Shown: positions 12,801 to 25,100 of the stretch, one piece after another
How positions within the stretch are numbered: the stretch's first letter is position 1
Layout of the letters: the number at the start of each line of letters is the position of its first letter
From: Rotaria sordida
Taxonomy: Eukaryota; Rotifera; Eurotatoria; Philodinida; Philodinidae
Reading direction: 5' to 3'
Assembly: GCA_905250125.1 (NCBI GenBank)
Contig: CAJNOL010000429.1
Location: 62,001 to 126,000 of the forward strand
DNA: 64,000 nucleotides
The notes under the pieces: model-generated
What the model was told of the DNA's origin: nothing
Database searches by the model: none
What the model saw: only the letters and a program-made list of their open reading frames with translations
Program-made: the position numbers and the translations under genes

Positions 12801-15285
12801 AAATTAATTCTTTAACTTACATATTCTCGAACAGATAAACTTAAATTATTTATTTCATGATCATATTTTTCATTCATATCGTTTTGTCGTTTAGTTTCTC
12901 GTTGAAAATTTATTTCTAATTGTTTATATTGTTCTTGTATTAAAGTTAATTTTTGACGTAATAATAATCGATTATCATTTAAAGAATTTAATTCATTAGA
13001 TAAATGATGTCGTTCAATGTAATCTCGATTCGTTTCAATTAAATTTTCATCAATACGTTTTATATGTCGATTATATTCATATAAATCTTAAAAATATAAA
13101 ACAAAATTTAAAAAAGTTAACAAAAAAAAAAACTCTGAAATATACATTTTCGATGAAGTTCTTCACGCATTTCATTATCTTTCATTTTATATTCTTCACG
13201 AATTTCATTTAACATTTGTGTTAAAATATTTTTTTCATTTCCATCTAAACGAAAATGTGTTGTTAAATCATATAAAATATTATCATTTTGAATTTCAATT
13301 GCCTAAAAGCAAAAAAATCATAAAAAAAGAAAAAAAAAACCAATTTGTATAAATCAAACTTGAGTATCAGCTTCATGTGCTTGTATTGTTAATTGTTTTT
13401 GTATTTTTAAATCATCAACTTCTAATTGTATACGTTGATGTATATCACGTTGACGAGTTATTTCATCGAGAATTGATGATTTAAATAATTGACAGTAGGA
13501 CATTTGTCTTCGACAATGATTACTATCATCATTTAAATTTTCATAATCAGAACGTAATTTTTCTGTTTTAGACTAAAATTAAAAAGAAATATTGCATATG
13601 CTATGAAAATTTTAAATATAACTTTTATAGTTAAGAAAGAAAACAAATGATAGAAAATTGGATTTTTTTTTTGTTATATTAAATAAGAACAAGTTTTTAG
13701 TTCTATCGAAGTCTTCTGAACATTTAGTATTTTATGTAAAAATCTACAGAATTATCTCACGTTCTGAGATGTAGTATATTCAATCGAACTGGAACTTTTA
13801 TTAGAAGTATTAGAAGGTATTTTAGATACCTACCTTTCCTTTTTCTTTGACAAACATCTTGTATTGCTGATTTTTGCTAGATCTTACAAAAAAACAAAGT
13901 GCTATGTGAAAAACTATGCATTTTGTTTTTAGGATGCATGCTTTTTTGAATTTTTTTACCCGAAGAAAAGAAGATAAAACAAAATTCAACTATTCGAGAA
14001 ACACAAGGAAGGACCATCACGAGTCCTTGCGATTGACATAAGGAAAGATCCGAGAATTTCGAGCCTATGGCAACTTTTACTCGATTCATCGAGATTTATC
14101 TATACGGAAAGTTATCATTATATGCTGATGAGTCGTTCTTCAAAAGTACTTGAAAGGATACGAGGTACTTAAGCTAAGGCGAACCTTTATAATGAATTTA
14201 ATTAATGAAAGAATAATATTCAAATGATCATTTATTTTTATTCGTTCTTTAGTCTCACTTCAGGTCGATTTAAACATCACTATTCAATTAGTCTGAGTTG
14301 TCAAAACATATTTTTTCCGATCCTGTGAAGCTCTACAGGAATAATTATGAAAATTTTTTTTTCCGAAGTCAATGTAAGAGTTACATCAGTTTATACAACC
14401 GAGCATTTTTATTCTTATATAGTAACGAATGTATTCTCTAAATGTTCAGTAATAAACAAAAATACACCACTTTCTAAATCCATAGATAAGTTTCAAGCAA
14501 AAAAAAAACATCGAACAAACATTCTCAATGACAAGTAGCACAAAGAATAAGTATAAAGGGTGTTCCATAAATTTTGGGCTTCAACGAAAATTATTTTATA
14601 TATTAATAAAGAGTGATATCCTACCTAACCATATCTCTATGAGTTTCAAGTACATAGGGCAAAATTTTAAATGGCTAAAATTTGAATTTAATTTAAAAAT
14701 AACACATACTTGTAAATCAATAGATTGTTGTTGTAAATCGATAATTTGTTTTCTATATAATTCATGTTCATGTTGAAGAAAATTTTTTTTATTTTTATAT
14801 TCTTCAACTTGTTTTTCAATATCATTAATAAATTCATTTTCTAATTCAATATCTTTTTTTTCTCGATTTAATTTTTCTTGTTGATATTCATGAAATTCTT
14901 GTTTAAGTAAATCTAATTTATTTTTTATACGTTCTTGTGCATTTTTAATATTTTCACAATATATATTTAAACAATTATTATATGTTTCAAATAAATGAAT
15001 ACGTTCAATATATGATAAGAATTGATCATTTAATTTTCTTAATTGTAATTTTTCATTTGATACTGAATTATGATGATGATGATCAATAGTTCGATTAATT
15101 GATGGTGATATATAAAAATTAATAGATGATAATGAACCTGGTGATGCAATACGAGTTTGAATTTGAGAACGATATGGTGATGTTTTAGCTAAAAATTTTA
15201 TTGATTAACAATTTTAAAAAAAAAGTGAACTTAATTTCACAATAAATTATTACTTACGTGAAATAGTTATTATTGATTCAGTCAT
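9893..15285 (-). CDS. Cytoplasmic-type intermediate filament protein with PAM2-like and Gly/Arg-rich tail
   Basis: Ten exons are read: 15285-15258, 15188-14710, 13572-13360, 13302-13146, 13086-12821, 12172-11659, 10788-10547, 10486-10106, 10049-10001 and 9951-9893. All junctions keep frame, giving 795 residues. The rod runs from about residue 55 to 409. Its start, LRKLNDQFLSYIERIHLFE, matches the conserved coil 1A motif, and its end, EVNKYSQLLEGSDQQ, matches the coil 2 termination motif. A rod of about 355 residues is the long form found in lamins and protostome filaments. I see no nuclear localisation signal, Ig-like lamin tail domain or CaaX box. The tail (410-795) is Ser/Thr/Asn-rich, with motifs LPFIP (559-563), MLPNATPFVP (687-696) and MNNNAPPFIP (716-725), then a Gly/Arg-rich end. 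Its presumed role is coiled-coil filament assembly. The rod is secure; joining exons 7-10 to it rests on phase and position only. Confidence 0.85.
11001..11019. repeat. C19 homopolymer in an intron
   Basis: An uninterrupted run of 19 C lies in intron 6 of the intermediate filament gene, in an otherwise AT-rich context. The true length is uncertain, because such runs are often mis-sequenced. Confidence 0.8.
14446..14550. repeat. Dispersed repeat, copy 1 (partner at 43211-43318)
   Basis: About 105 bp in intron 2 of the intermediate filament gene aligns with 43211-43318. Shared blocks in the same order are AGTAAT(A/G)AACAAAAAT, CAC(C/T)ACTTT and a TAAG(T/C)TTCAAG block, then a CAT block and a shared end before AAATAAG. 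It is noncoding, and no ends are defined. Confidence 0.65.
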
Positions 15286-15299
15286 TTCTTTTTGTTAGT

Positions 15300-18200
15300 A
15301 AATAAAAACGATTACTGTTACTTAACAAACGATGATTCTGAAATGAATAAGTGAACTAATCGTTTCGGTCGGTCGTTTGATTTTTTTTTTTGTTTGTATA
15401 TATAATGATATCACGTGGATTGGATGAATATCGAGAAGATTGTTTATTATTGTTGTTTTTTGAATCTGACGGATATTTTGACGATGAATAAAATTTGATA
15501 AACGCTTTTTCTTTTGTAATAAATCGATTTTTGATATGTGAAAAAGAAGTTAATTATCGAATGAATCATTCATTGACAAGGATCTGTGTGTCTGTGTAAG
15601 TGAAAATTTTAATTGGTTACGATATTCATGTGAGAGAAATTATTATTAAAATAAATCATTGAACTATTTTATTTAAAATGAATTCTTGAATAATATATAC
15701 TTATCCATTATTTCATTCTTTAGATACTTGTATTAGTTATTGTGGGACATGAGAAATTTAATAAACATCAAGTCAGATAAAGCGAATCTACCCTTTTAAT
15801 TATTAATTAGTCAAAGATGTATCGTCGGATTTAATTGCTTTATTTATCGATAGATTTCGAAAGCAACAAAACTATATGTGTACACATCGAGTTCATTTCT
15901 TTTATCATAGACACAGCTCATTAAGGACTATAAGATGCACAAAGTCCCGACTCAAAAGCGCTCCTGCACCTAGAAATGTTCCCTTGTAAGTGAATAACAA
16001 GAGGGAATAAACTGATTTTTACATTAGAAATCATTAAAACTCGCTGAAAGTCACTAGAAATCGTTATGATGCATTAAGAATACAAATCAGGATTAGAAGT
16101 GGTTAAAAATTATCTGAAATCATCAGAAGCCATTAGAAACCATGAGAAATCAATGTAAATCGCTATAAATCATAGAAAATCTCCAGCAATTAGATTAAAT
16201 ATAAAGCTCTGATTTCTAATGATTTCTCATGATTTTCGTTCATTTCTAAGCATTTCTAATGGTTCCTATTAGTTGGTGGTGAACAAATAAAAACTGATTT
16301 CCAATGATAGAAATCACTTGAAAACAGTTTATTCTCCCTTGGTGAACTATTGAAACTTGGATGATTCATTAATATGGAGTTATAGAAATAAATGTATTAT
16401 TAAAAGCCAAAAGCATCAATCAGCGTGATCTAGCCTACAGTCCACTTTGTGATTTTTAGCCTGGCCTGTTGTCAACTCTGATTCGTCCTTTTCATTCTCC
16501 TGAATCAAATTTGTTCCTCTATTTTAACGACGAATCACCTAATTGTGCACTTTTAATTCTTTAAGGTAATTTTCGAATACGGAACGATTTACTTTGGTAA
16601 TATCATTGTATTCAGTAGTGCATTTTTGTACATTAAGCTTGATTTTGATAATCATTATGTCATTTCTGGAACGTTCACTCTCAGAGTAAGTCAACAGAAT
16701 TTTTTGATAGTTATTTTACAAACCACCGAAACACATCTTTTGAAAAAATTTCAAGATGTTACCATTTGTGTAGGGAAAGATATATACAAAATAAACTGTG
16801 TTAATAATACTTTTTGGGACATTCGATATAAATTCAGAATGAGATTCATAAAATTTTCTCAAATATGAGGTCTCTTCTAGCATTCCTGTTCATTTTTTAG
16901 ATGAGACTTGAGCCTCTCCAATCCTAATGACTTTGCCACCTATGACGCTATCTAACATCTGGTTGAACATAATCCTATTCAAAAAGTTTTCGTTTACTAA
17001 ATATAAGCTCAGAATGAGATCTGTAAAATTTTTCCAAATATCTGAACCTTCTCAGATCTAATGGCTCTACCGCCTAGGATCTGATCTTCGGCGTAGAGAC
17101 GATCATACTTTGTGAACCAAGTCTTCCGGACATAATACGGCATATAAGTGGACTTTGTTAGACCGTTTACAGCCGACAAGACGCCGTAATCGAGCCGTAT
17201 ACGAGCATTGGAAAAAAGCATCTGAGTGATACAAATAAGATCGATTTTTGCAATAATCTTCATTTTGGAAAAAAATACGATAGAATATGAAATATTTTTC
17301 ATCAAAGATAAATTTGAATTCTCGCATTGTTCTCAGCCAATACACTAAAACAAAATGTGTCGTGATCTATCGGCTAATCATTTATTCACTATTATATTTT
17401 GCGCATACAACGACATATAACTAAAGAGATGACACAAACTAAACTTATGCATTTTCGTATATATTTTTTTCCTGGATTATTTTTCGATTAACATTTAATC
17501 GGAATGAAATCGACTCTAGGCGACTGTATCTTAGGATCTTAGTGTCTTGTATTCCAAGAGTAGGTACTAATAATTCAATTTAAACCAAATTAAACTTCTC
17601 CTCATAATAGAAGACCTTGAATCTTCCATCTTGTCCAAGTATACAAATATTTCATGGTATCTTCTATTGTATCTGATATATTTTCATAATTTTTAAATAC
17701 AAGGTTTTTTCAAAAAATCAAAACAATTTTAAGGATTAGGGAAGCGTTTTTTAGGGTTTTAAAAGCCTAGAAATAATGTTGACTTCAATTTAAAAGAATT
17801 TTTCAATTGAAGACTCTACAAACTAGGCATATTTTGATGTAAATATACTAATTAAAGTTTCAGTTTGGAAAGAAATTAATTAATTAAGGATAATCTTCGT
17901 TTACATCTGCCGAGTCGTTCATTCAAGAAGATATTCTAATATAAGAGGATCTTATGTTATGAGAAGGTTTTTACAGCAACCATTAGAAAAAAAAACAGCT
18001 TTTTTTTTTTTATCGTCAATCATTATTCAAAAATTTTCGGAATTACTGCTTGAACAATATTCGAGAAGATCTTAATGAACAATGAAATATATAACTGTTT
18101 CAGTTTGACACAAAAACATCGATCAGCAAAATTTTAAAAATTGATCATGCATTTTTATTTTTTAAGCTTTGTCTAAAATTCATTGACCTAATTGAATATT

Positions 18201-18556
18201 ATTGTTTCTGTAACCAACAAAAGAAAATAGTAACTAAACAGTTTATCATTTATAACATCAAAATTATTGTTCTAATCAATCATTCTTCTTTTATTTTTTT
18301 TTTTGAAAAACTGAGATCAATTGTTCTTCTGCTTTTTATTATATCAAAACAACAAACAACTTAATTTTATCTTTTTTTTTGTTTTCTCCCACTACAGGCA
18401 ATACATTTGTCTTTGATCACCAGCAAAAATGATACACCAAAAAACTAGAGAGAGAGAGAGACAAAAAAGAGTATCGCGAAGGTGACTAGAAAGAAAACAA
18501 AAAAAACAGTTTGGAATAAATCAATGACGAATTGTTCTTTTGTTTTTGTTTCATTC
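15300..18556. other. Intergenic stretch between PTDSS2 and the intermediate filament gene
   Basis: No exon is supported. It contains the inverted-repeat element at 15985-16345 and a partial direct repeat (about 16838-16866 and 17010-17042, both built on TCAGAATGAGAT...AAAATTTT...CAAATAT). A slightly GC-richer patch at about 17080-17220 could be an old transposon remnant. I found no recognisable transposase. Confidence 0.45.
15985..16345. repeat. Inverted-repeat element built of AGAAATCATT-like subrepeats
   Basis: The ends AAGAGGGAATAAACTGATTT and, as reverse complement, AAGGGAGAATAAACTGTTTT form terminal inverted repeats. The left interior repeats variants of AGAAATCATTA many times, and the right interior repeats the complement (TGATTTCTAATG). 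The element is therefore an inverted repeat made of short degenerate tandem units. Confidence 0.7.
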
Positions 18557-21500
18557 TCATTCGTACTTTTTCATAGCTTTACCATTTTTTCTCTGTCCCC
18601 AAAGAATAAGTCTTTTAAACCAAAAATGATATATTGTCCATAAAACAATTCCAAAAGCAATTGCTATCCAAACAAGTATAATATGAAATGGTAATGGTTT
18701 TGTAACAGTTTGCCAATCAAATTTTAATACAATTAATACTTCTGTTATTATAATAGCTGTTAAAACCCATGATTGTCGACCAAATTTTTTACATTCACGA
18801 TTATCCAAATATTCAAATACTTCACGCATTGCAACACCACCAGCAAGTAAAAAAAAGGTTAAACGTATTAAACACAAAAAATGTGGTGGTGGAATCCATA
18901 AAATAAATTTTAAATAGAATGTACCTAATTCGACAAGAAGTAAAAAACATGTTATTAATAACATTGCAAGCCAACGTTTTATAGATGCTGTTGGACGCCA
19001 ATCAAATTCAAGCCAATCATGTGGTGTAAATTGACCCAATACACGCATTATTTTACCTCTTTCAAAAATTAGTTAAATAAGTTAATTCGTTTTTGAAAAA
19101 AAAACAAAAAAAATATTTTTTTTTTGTTTTACCTAACAGTTGCTATTTTCCACATACCACGCCAATTGTATGGTTTCATTTTTAAATATTCACATGTTTT
19201 CATACCCACATAAATTCCACCACCATTACAAATAAGTGCATCAAGAATCCACTAAAATATATCGAATGAAATATTTCTAAAAAAACAAATAACTTACATG
19301 ATCCCACCAACATTCACTAAAATTTGGTAATTGATGTTCAAGAGAATACTCAAGAATTTCAAAACCTATTGATGTTACCATACAAAGCCAATAATCACGA
19401 ACAATTAATGTCTAAACAAAATTTGTTTTTATTGAAAAAAAAAAACAAATCATAAAAGAATAATGATTTACTTTTAGCCACCAACCAAAAAAATGCGATA
19501 AAACAAAAACATCCATTTTATCCTAATAAAAATAAATATAGTTAATAGTATTTTAATGTTGTTTTTTTTCGAAATGGGATCGTTTGAAACTGAATCCAGT
19601 GACGAAGCCAGGATCTTGGGCTGAAGAAGAGGCTCATCCTCTAACATTCCCTCTGGTTCCGCCACTGATTGAATCAAAACTTATAGACAAGTTAGCAAAT
19701 GTATTAGAGTACACTTTAAAGAAATAGGTTTTTTTTTACGGAATCTAAAAAGGTTCTTTGCGAACATGGAAACTCTAAACTTTTTTTTGGGTTTCGTACA
19801 AAAAAGCGCAAAACCTTCTTCACTCCATGGATCTTTCAAATGGTTTTGTGCTTTTCGTAACAGAAATTTTTTGTAAGAGTGTATCAGATTTAAATGGAAT
19901 TGGTTCGCGTTTTTTTGAGACCGAATCAATCTCTTCTCTTTTGTTTTCCTCTTACTTTAAAATAATGAAATGGATCTTCTGGATTTTCCCAATCATAAAT
20001 GCGACATGTTCCACCATAATCTTTATCTGGTAATGGTACACCTAATGATGGATCGATAGTTTTTAATAATTGTCTTGCATCATCGACTGTCTAAATTTTA
20101 TTTGAGTTCATTGAAATTGAGTGTATATGTATATATCTACGTACTTGAAATAGAATATAGATAAGTACAATTTCATAGAGTACGCTGAAGCAAAGTACTA
20201 GACGCCAAAGAGCTGAAAAAAGAAAGCAGTGAAGTTCAATGAGAAAACTTTTTTTTTGAAGCAGAAGAAATGAATTTACCAGGATGAGGTCGAACAAAAA
20301 CACCGTCAGGTGTTTGTGTCATACCAAAGACAAGAAAAAAACCAGCACATGCTAGAAGACCTCTAAAAATAAAAAATATAGATGTTTTTTTGAATAGGTG
20401 CCTTAACATCTTCTATTGATTTCGTTTTTTTTTTGACGCATAGTGTTTTAGATTCATGCAATAACCATGAATTAAACTTTTCTAATATAGAAAGTATATT
20501 CTCCAGAGATGTCCAATGTGGTAGATTTTCATCTGTGATAGATATCTTGGATATTCTCGAAGGTAGGTCTATCGTATCCAAACTCAGTTTTAAATACAAT
20601 CGATATGATTGTCTATAAACATGGTAAGTTCAACGGAAGAAAAATGTAAGCAATTAATGTCAGTTGATTTCAAAATTAACAATAATCAATTGTACACAGT
20701 ACTCAAAATAGGACTTCATGAGTTTAAAAAATAACTTGAAAATGATATTCAATAACTAAAAATATATTAATCCAACGTTAACATTATGGTATATTTGATT
20801 ATTTGATATACATTTGAGTGTTTTCCTATTATAGTAGAAAAAAATTGTTGTATCACGTACAACGGAAGACTTGGTACTGTAAGTTAAAAACATTCGAAAT
20901 ATTTGAGTCAAATTAAAGCTTTTACTACTAAGCTAATAGATTGAAAATATGAGCTTGCGTGGCACGCACTGACTTAAATATTTAAATTTTAAAGTATTTA
21001 CGGTGCATGTGATGTACACACAATTCAGAATTTCTGTAGGATTATCTTTTATTCGTAGTTGACTAGAGCTCGTCGAGCTTCATCTGAAAAATTATCTTTC
21101 AAAAATAGATAAAGAACTGTTCGAAAATCAAAATTTTGAATCTATTTGCTCTTATGCTTACAAATGAGGGTATCTTGAACTTTTTCTAGCAATGTTTTTC
21201 TTTGTACATTTAAAAGATACTTTGTCCTATGTAATTCAACGAGCTCTATTCAGCTATGAACGAAAAAATTCCTACTGAGATTCTGAATTTTAGGTACATT
21301 ACATGCACCGTACATACCTTAGAATTTGCATATCTCAGTCAAAGCACACGATTGGAAGCATACATTTTAACTTTATTAGTTTAACAGTCAAAACTTTAAT
21401 TTTGCTTGAATACTTCTAATGTTTTTAACTTCCAATACAAAACTTTCATTTAATAGTTATAGAAATTTATCAAATCGTTAGATCAATTACTCAAGTGCAT

Positions 21501-21924
21501 CCTTTGAAAAAAGAAAATTCAAAATTCTTTGTGTTGTCTGCACATTGCGATTTATATGAAATAAATAATGTTATAAGTAATATTACTTTTCTTTCTTATA
21601 AATCAAAATTATATTCAAAACGAACTCTATTTACCGTTTTGTATTATAAGTTGAATCTTCTGATGATTGTTCCAAAATAGCAACATAGAATAAATATGAC
21701 ATAGCTATAACCAGACATGTTATCGTATGTGCACGCCAAAAAAAACTCATTGTTCCATCATCTAAAGGTTTCGAACGTCTTTTATCACTTTCCCAATCAT
21801 ATGCTGTTGGTGTTATAATTGGTGTTAATATTACCGGATTTTCATTCTCTTCAATATGATTTTCAGATGGTGATGAAAGACTCCGTTGAATAATTCGATT
21901 CTCATCACTATTATCAGTTATCAT
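18557..21924 (-). CDS. PTDSS2: Phosphatidylserine synthase 2
   Basis: Eight exons (21924-21635, 20362-20280, 20212-20145, 20090-19956, 19522-19472, 19411-19298, 19251-19133, 19058-18557) join in phase to 453 residues. The enzyme exchanges the head group of phosphatidylethanolamine for serine in the ER / mitochondria-associated membrane. The family signature is plain: [15 protein letters not shown] near the N-terminus, then [46 protein letters not shown] and QFTPHDW. The DDGT start, the YNTKRG and LGVPLP segments and the AMRE block match PTDSS2 rather than PTDSS1. Many hydrophobic helices are present. The C-terminus ends in a short basic tail, and the length is close to the vertebrate protein. 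Intron 1 (1.27 kb) carries a palindrome and intron 4 a 71-bp hAT-like element. Confidence 0.95.
19597..19667. mobile_element. hAT-like miniature element (71 bp), second family member
   Basis: It lies within PTDSS2 intron 4. The ends are CAGTGACGAAGCCAGGATC and, as reverse complement, CAGTGGCGGAACCAGAGGG, the same terminus type as the element at 7434. The flanking 8-mers are ACTGAATC and ATTGAATC, a target duplication with one mismatch. It is probably a deletion derivative. Confidence 0.75.
20865..21445. repeat. Palindromic element in PTDSS2 intron 1
   Basis: Two arms of about 250 bp are inverted copies. TTACGGTGCATGTGATGTAC on the left pairs with GTACATTACATGCACCGTAC on the right. The outer parts pair GTAAGTTAAAAACATT with AATGTTTTTAACTTCC. 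The centre is near 21150. It is noncoding. Confidence 0.75.
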
Positions 21925-22128
21925 AATAATTAAACGTCAAATAAGTTTATAGAAATCTAAAAATACTAATATTTCAAAACTTAATTCGAAAAAAAAGAGG
22001 GTATTGTATAAAATAAAGTATTTTGAGAGAACAAAAAAAAACTTTTGTCATATAGTAATCAAGAAGCAAAAAAGTCAAGCAAAATCACCATGTTCATATA
22101 AAGCAATAATTATTTATGAACCGAATAG

Positions 22129-25100
22129 TTAAAGTATTGAGCAACCATTCTGATAAGCAGATCTTATTGGATATTGAACATATTTTTGAAATAATGTTCG
22201 TGTATCAATTTTTCCAGCTTGCAGATTTGCTTTTTCTAAACGTTGGAGAAAACGAAGAAGAAGAAGATCATCACCATGAGAAAATCCAACAGCAACAACA
22301 TTTATTTGTTGATGGTCAGGATCATAATAATCAAGTGTTAAATTAGCACGTGGTATACCACATACTGTTGTACCAGCAAATATGTCGTCATTGCCAATTA
22401 CTGCTAAACAATCAAGTGAATATGTTGATTTAAGATAATTAATTAATGATTGAAAAGATTCTTGAACTGTTTTTTTATATTCATCATATGTTTCCTGTGT
22501 AATTGGTGATTCTATAGCTCGTATAAATAATGATTGACCATAAGGAATATATTGTGAGTGAGATGAATTCCATTCAATAATAGATGAAAGAGTTTGATGA
22601 GAATAACAAGATGAATGATTTGATAAATATGATCGAATATCACGTGCAAGAGCAAAACAAAGAAAATCAAGATATGTTGTACTACAAGAACTAGTTGGAT
22701 TTAAAACAGATGCTATTGGTTGAGCAAGAGATAGGTCACTATTTAAGTTAACTAATGTTGTCAGAGGTAATTGACCAGCAAGTGTTTGAAGTAATACAAT
22801 ACCCTCTTGTGATTGACCTAAAACAAATCAAATGTAAAACAAATAATTAATTCTAACATTGAATAATTTTAACAATAAGAAAATAGATAATCTTGTCTAT
22901 TTAGATGGTGCGTCTTGTTTCTTTTTTGAAGTATATATGACAAACGAGATAAAAATAGCGAGAACTTACAAGTCTACATAAGCACGACTATCAACGTTAC
23001 CAAACAGATTTATACTCTCGGATGAAGCGTTGATGATATATTTTATCAATAGATAAAATATCGTTCGAATAAATTCTTATAATAATTTCAAGCATCTTTT
23101 CATCAATTGTCGTAGTTTAGAGAATGACACTAATTTACTCTAAGATGTCAAGGATTTTTTTTACGGGTCTCGAAATCATACAATCTACTATTTCCTATGT
23201 AGTTTAGCATAAGATGATTAAAATATAAGATAAATTTTGTCATAAAAAAAATTTTCTTTTTTTTTGTAAGTTTTTATTAATTAAAAATAGAGATTTTTTT
23301 CGTGTTTTATATACTAAACTTACCAAGATAACCAACTCTAAGCAGTCGATTGTAATTATCATCATTATCTTTAATTTCTGTAGCAATTCTATGCAATAGT
23401 TCGACATCTTTAATATATCTTGTCATAGGACCACATGAATCTTGATCATAATTAATCGGAATAATATCTTTACTTGGCCATGTACCAAGTGATGGTTTAA
23501 GTGAACAAACATTTCTTACATTGATTGCTGGTGATAATAATGATCCTTGAGTTTCTGTACCTAATGAAAATGTAAAAAGATTTAATTTAATACCAGCTGC
23601 TGAACCACTAGATGAACCACTAACATCTTCATGTATATCATCTGGATGAAGACATTGCCCTCCTACAGCTGAAAAACCTGATGGAATATTTTCTGATAAT
23701 GCATATGCCCATTCAGATAAATTAGTTCGACCAAGTATAACACAACCTAAACAATAAAACTCATTTATTTGAATTAAATTAATTTCATGTGAGATCTTAT
23801 TTACGAATATAAAGCTAAAATAAAAAAAATCTATTTAACTCTATTGTAATGATTTTTTTTAATCTAAATAAAAAAATAGTCCAAAGTTTGAGATTTTCAT
23901 TTTGAAATTTATTCATAAGAATTTTCAGAAAACTTATACAGGGTGTCCCAAAAGTCACTTTACACTTGACACTGTACACATTTTGACATATATGAAAATT
24001 GTATTTTCATTATTCATTATTCATAGATCATTATTTATTGTCAAAGGCGCATGCTCGAGACATCTTACAGACAATAAACAATGATTTATAAATTATAATT
24101 AATGAATAATTATATATAGTTTTCAAATATGTACAATGTGCACAGTAGGAAGTATAAAGTGACCTTTGGGACACCCTGTCTTTTTGCTCAGTAATTAATT
24201 TTAAAACATTCAATATTTACGAATGTCAAATGTAGGTGTGAATGTATGGGCGTGGATGCCTGTGTCAGCCTTTATAACAGCAGCATCCACATCCGGTCAT
24301 TCCATCCCACACTCGAATCCAGTCACAACCATAGCCACATACAAATAATTACTTCACTAAATAAACATAATAGTTACCGAATACTAAATTTTATAGCGAT
24401 ATTTTGATCTGTTTACTAATAATTTGTATATCATACTGAGTATTTAAATTTTCTTTTTAAAAAGGTACGATCAAAACTCCATTACTTGAGCTAAAGATAT
24501 ATCATATATATTTTAGTAAAGATTGAATTTAGATTTAGATCGTCGTTCATAGAGAAAGGTTGGGTTTGTCTGAAAAGGCTGAGTGAGGAAATTCAAGATT
24601 CAGAGTTTAGCAATCAGTTAATGGATAAATTACGGGTATTAGTAAAATACTCTCTGATCCACTCTGAGCACCATTTTAGTAGAGATTTATACCAGTCGAT
24701 AGAGTTTGCAGTTCTTAATCTACTGGATTGCGCTATGAGTCGTTTTGGAAAAAATTTCACGAAGATAAAATGTAAAACTTGTTAACAGTGGCTCACTCTG
24801 AGCCAAAAGCTCAAAAAAAATTAAATGTTCGGAAGAGTGACGTTATATGAAGTTATAGTGAATTCCTCATGCCTCTAGTGAGTAAAAATATGTAACAGAG
24901 CCACATTTGACTTAACTTTCCGAATATTTATTCTTTTTTGAGCTTTTGGTTCAGAATGGGCCGGAGTAAGCCACTTTTAAAAACTTTTGTATTTTATCTT
25001 TGTGAAATTTTTTCCAAAATGGCTCAGTGTGAGATCCAGTAGACTCAGAATTTTAAGCTTTATCGACTGGTATAAGTTTCCACTAAAACAGTTCTCAGCG

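Noticed and set aside
16998..17345. GC-richer patch with minus-strand frames (TKSTYMPYYVRK and similar)
   Set aside because: I could not match it to any transposase or domain, and the frames overlap without splice signals.
22116..22346. Plus-strand 76-codon frame
   Set aside because: It is antisense to the last amidase exon, whose frame is supported by family similarity.
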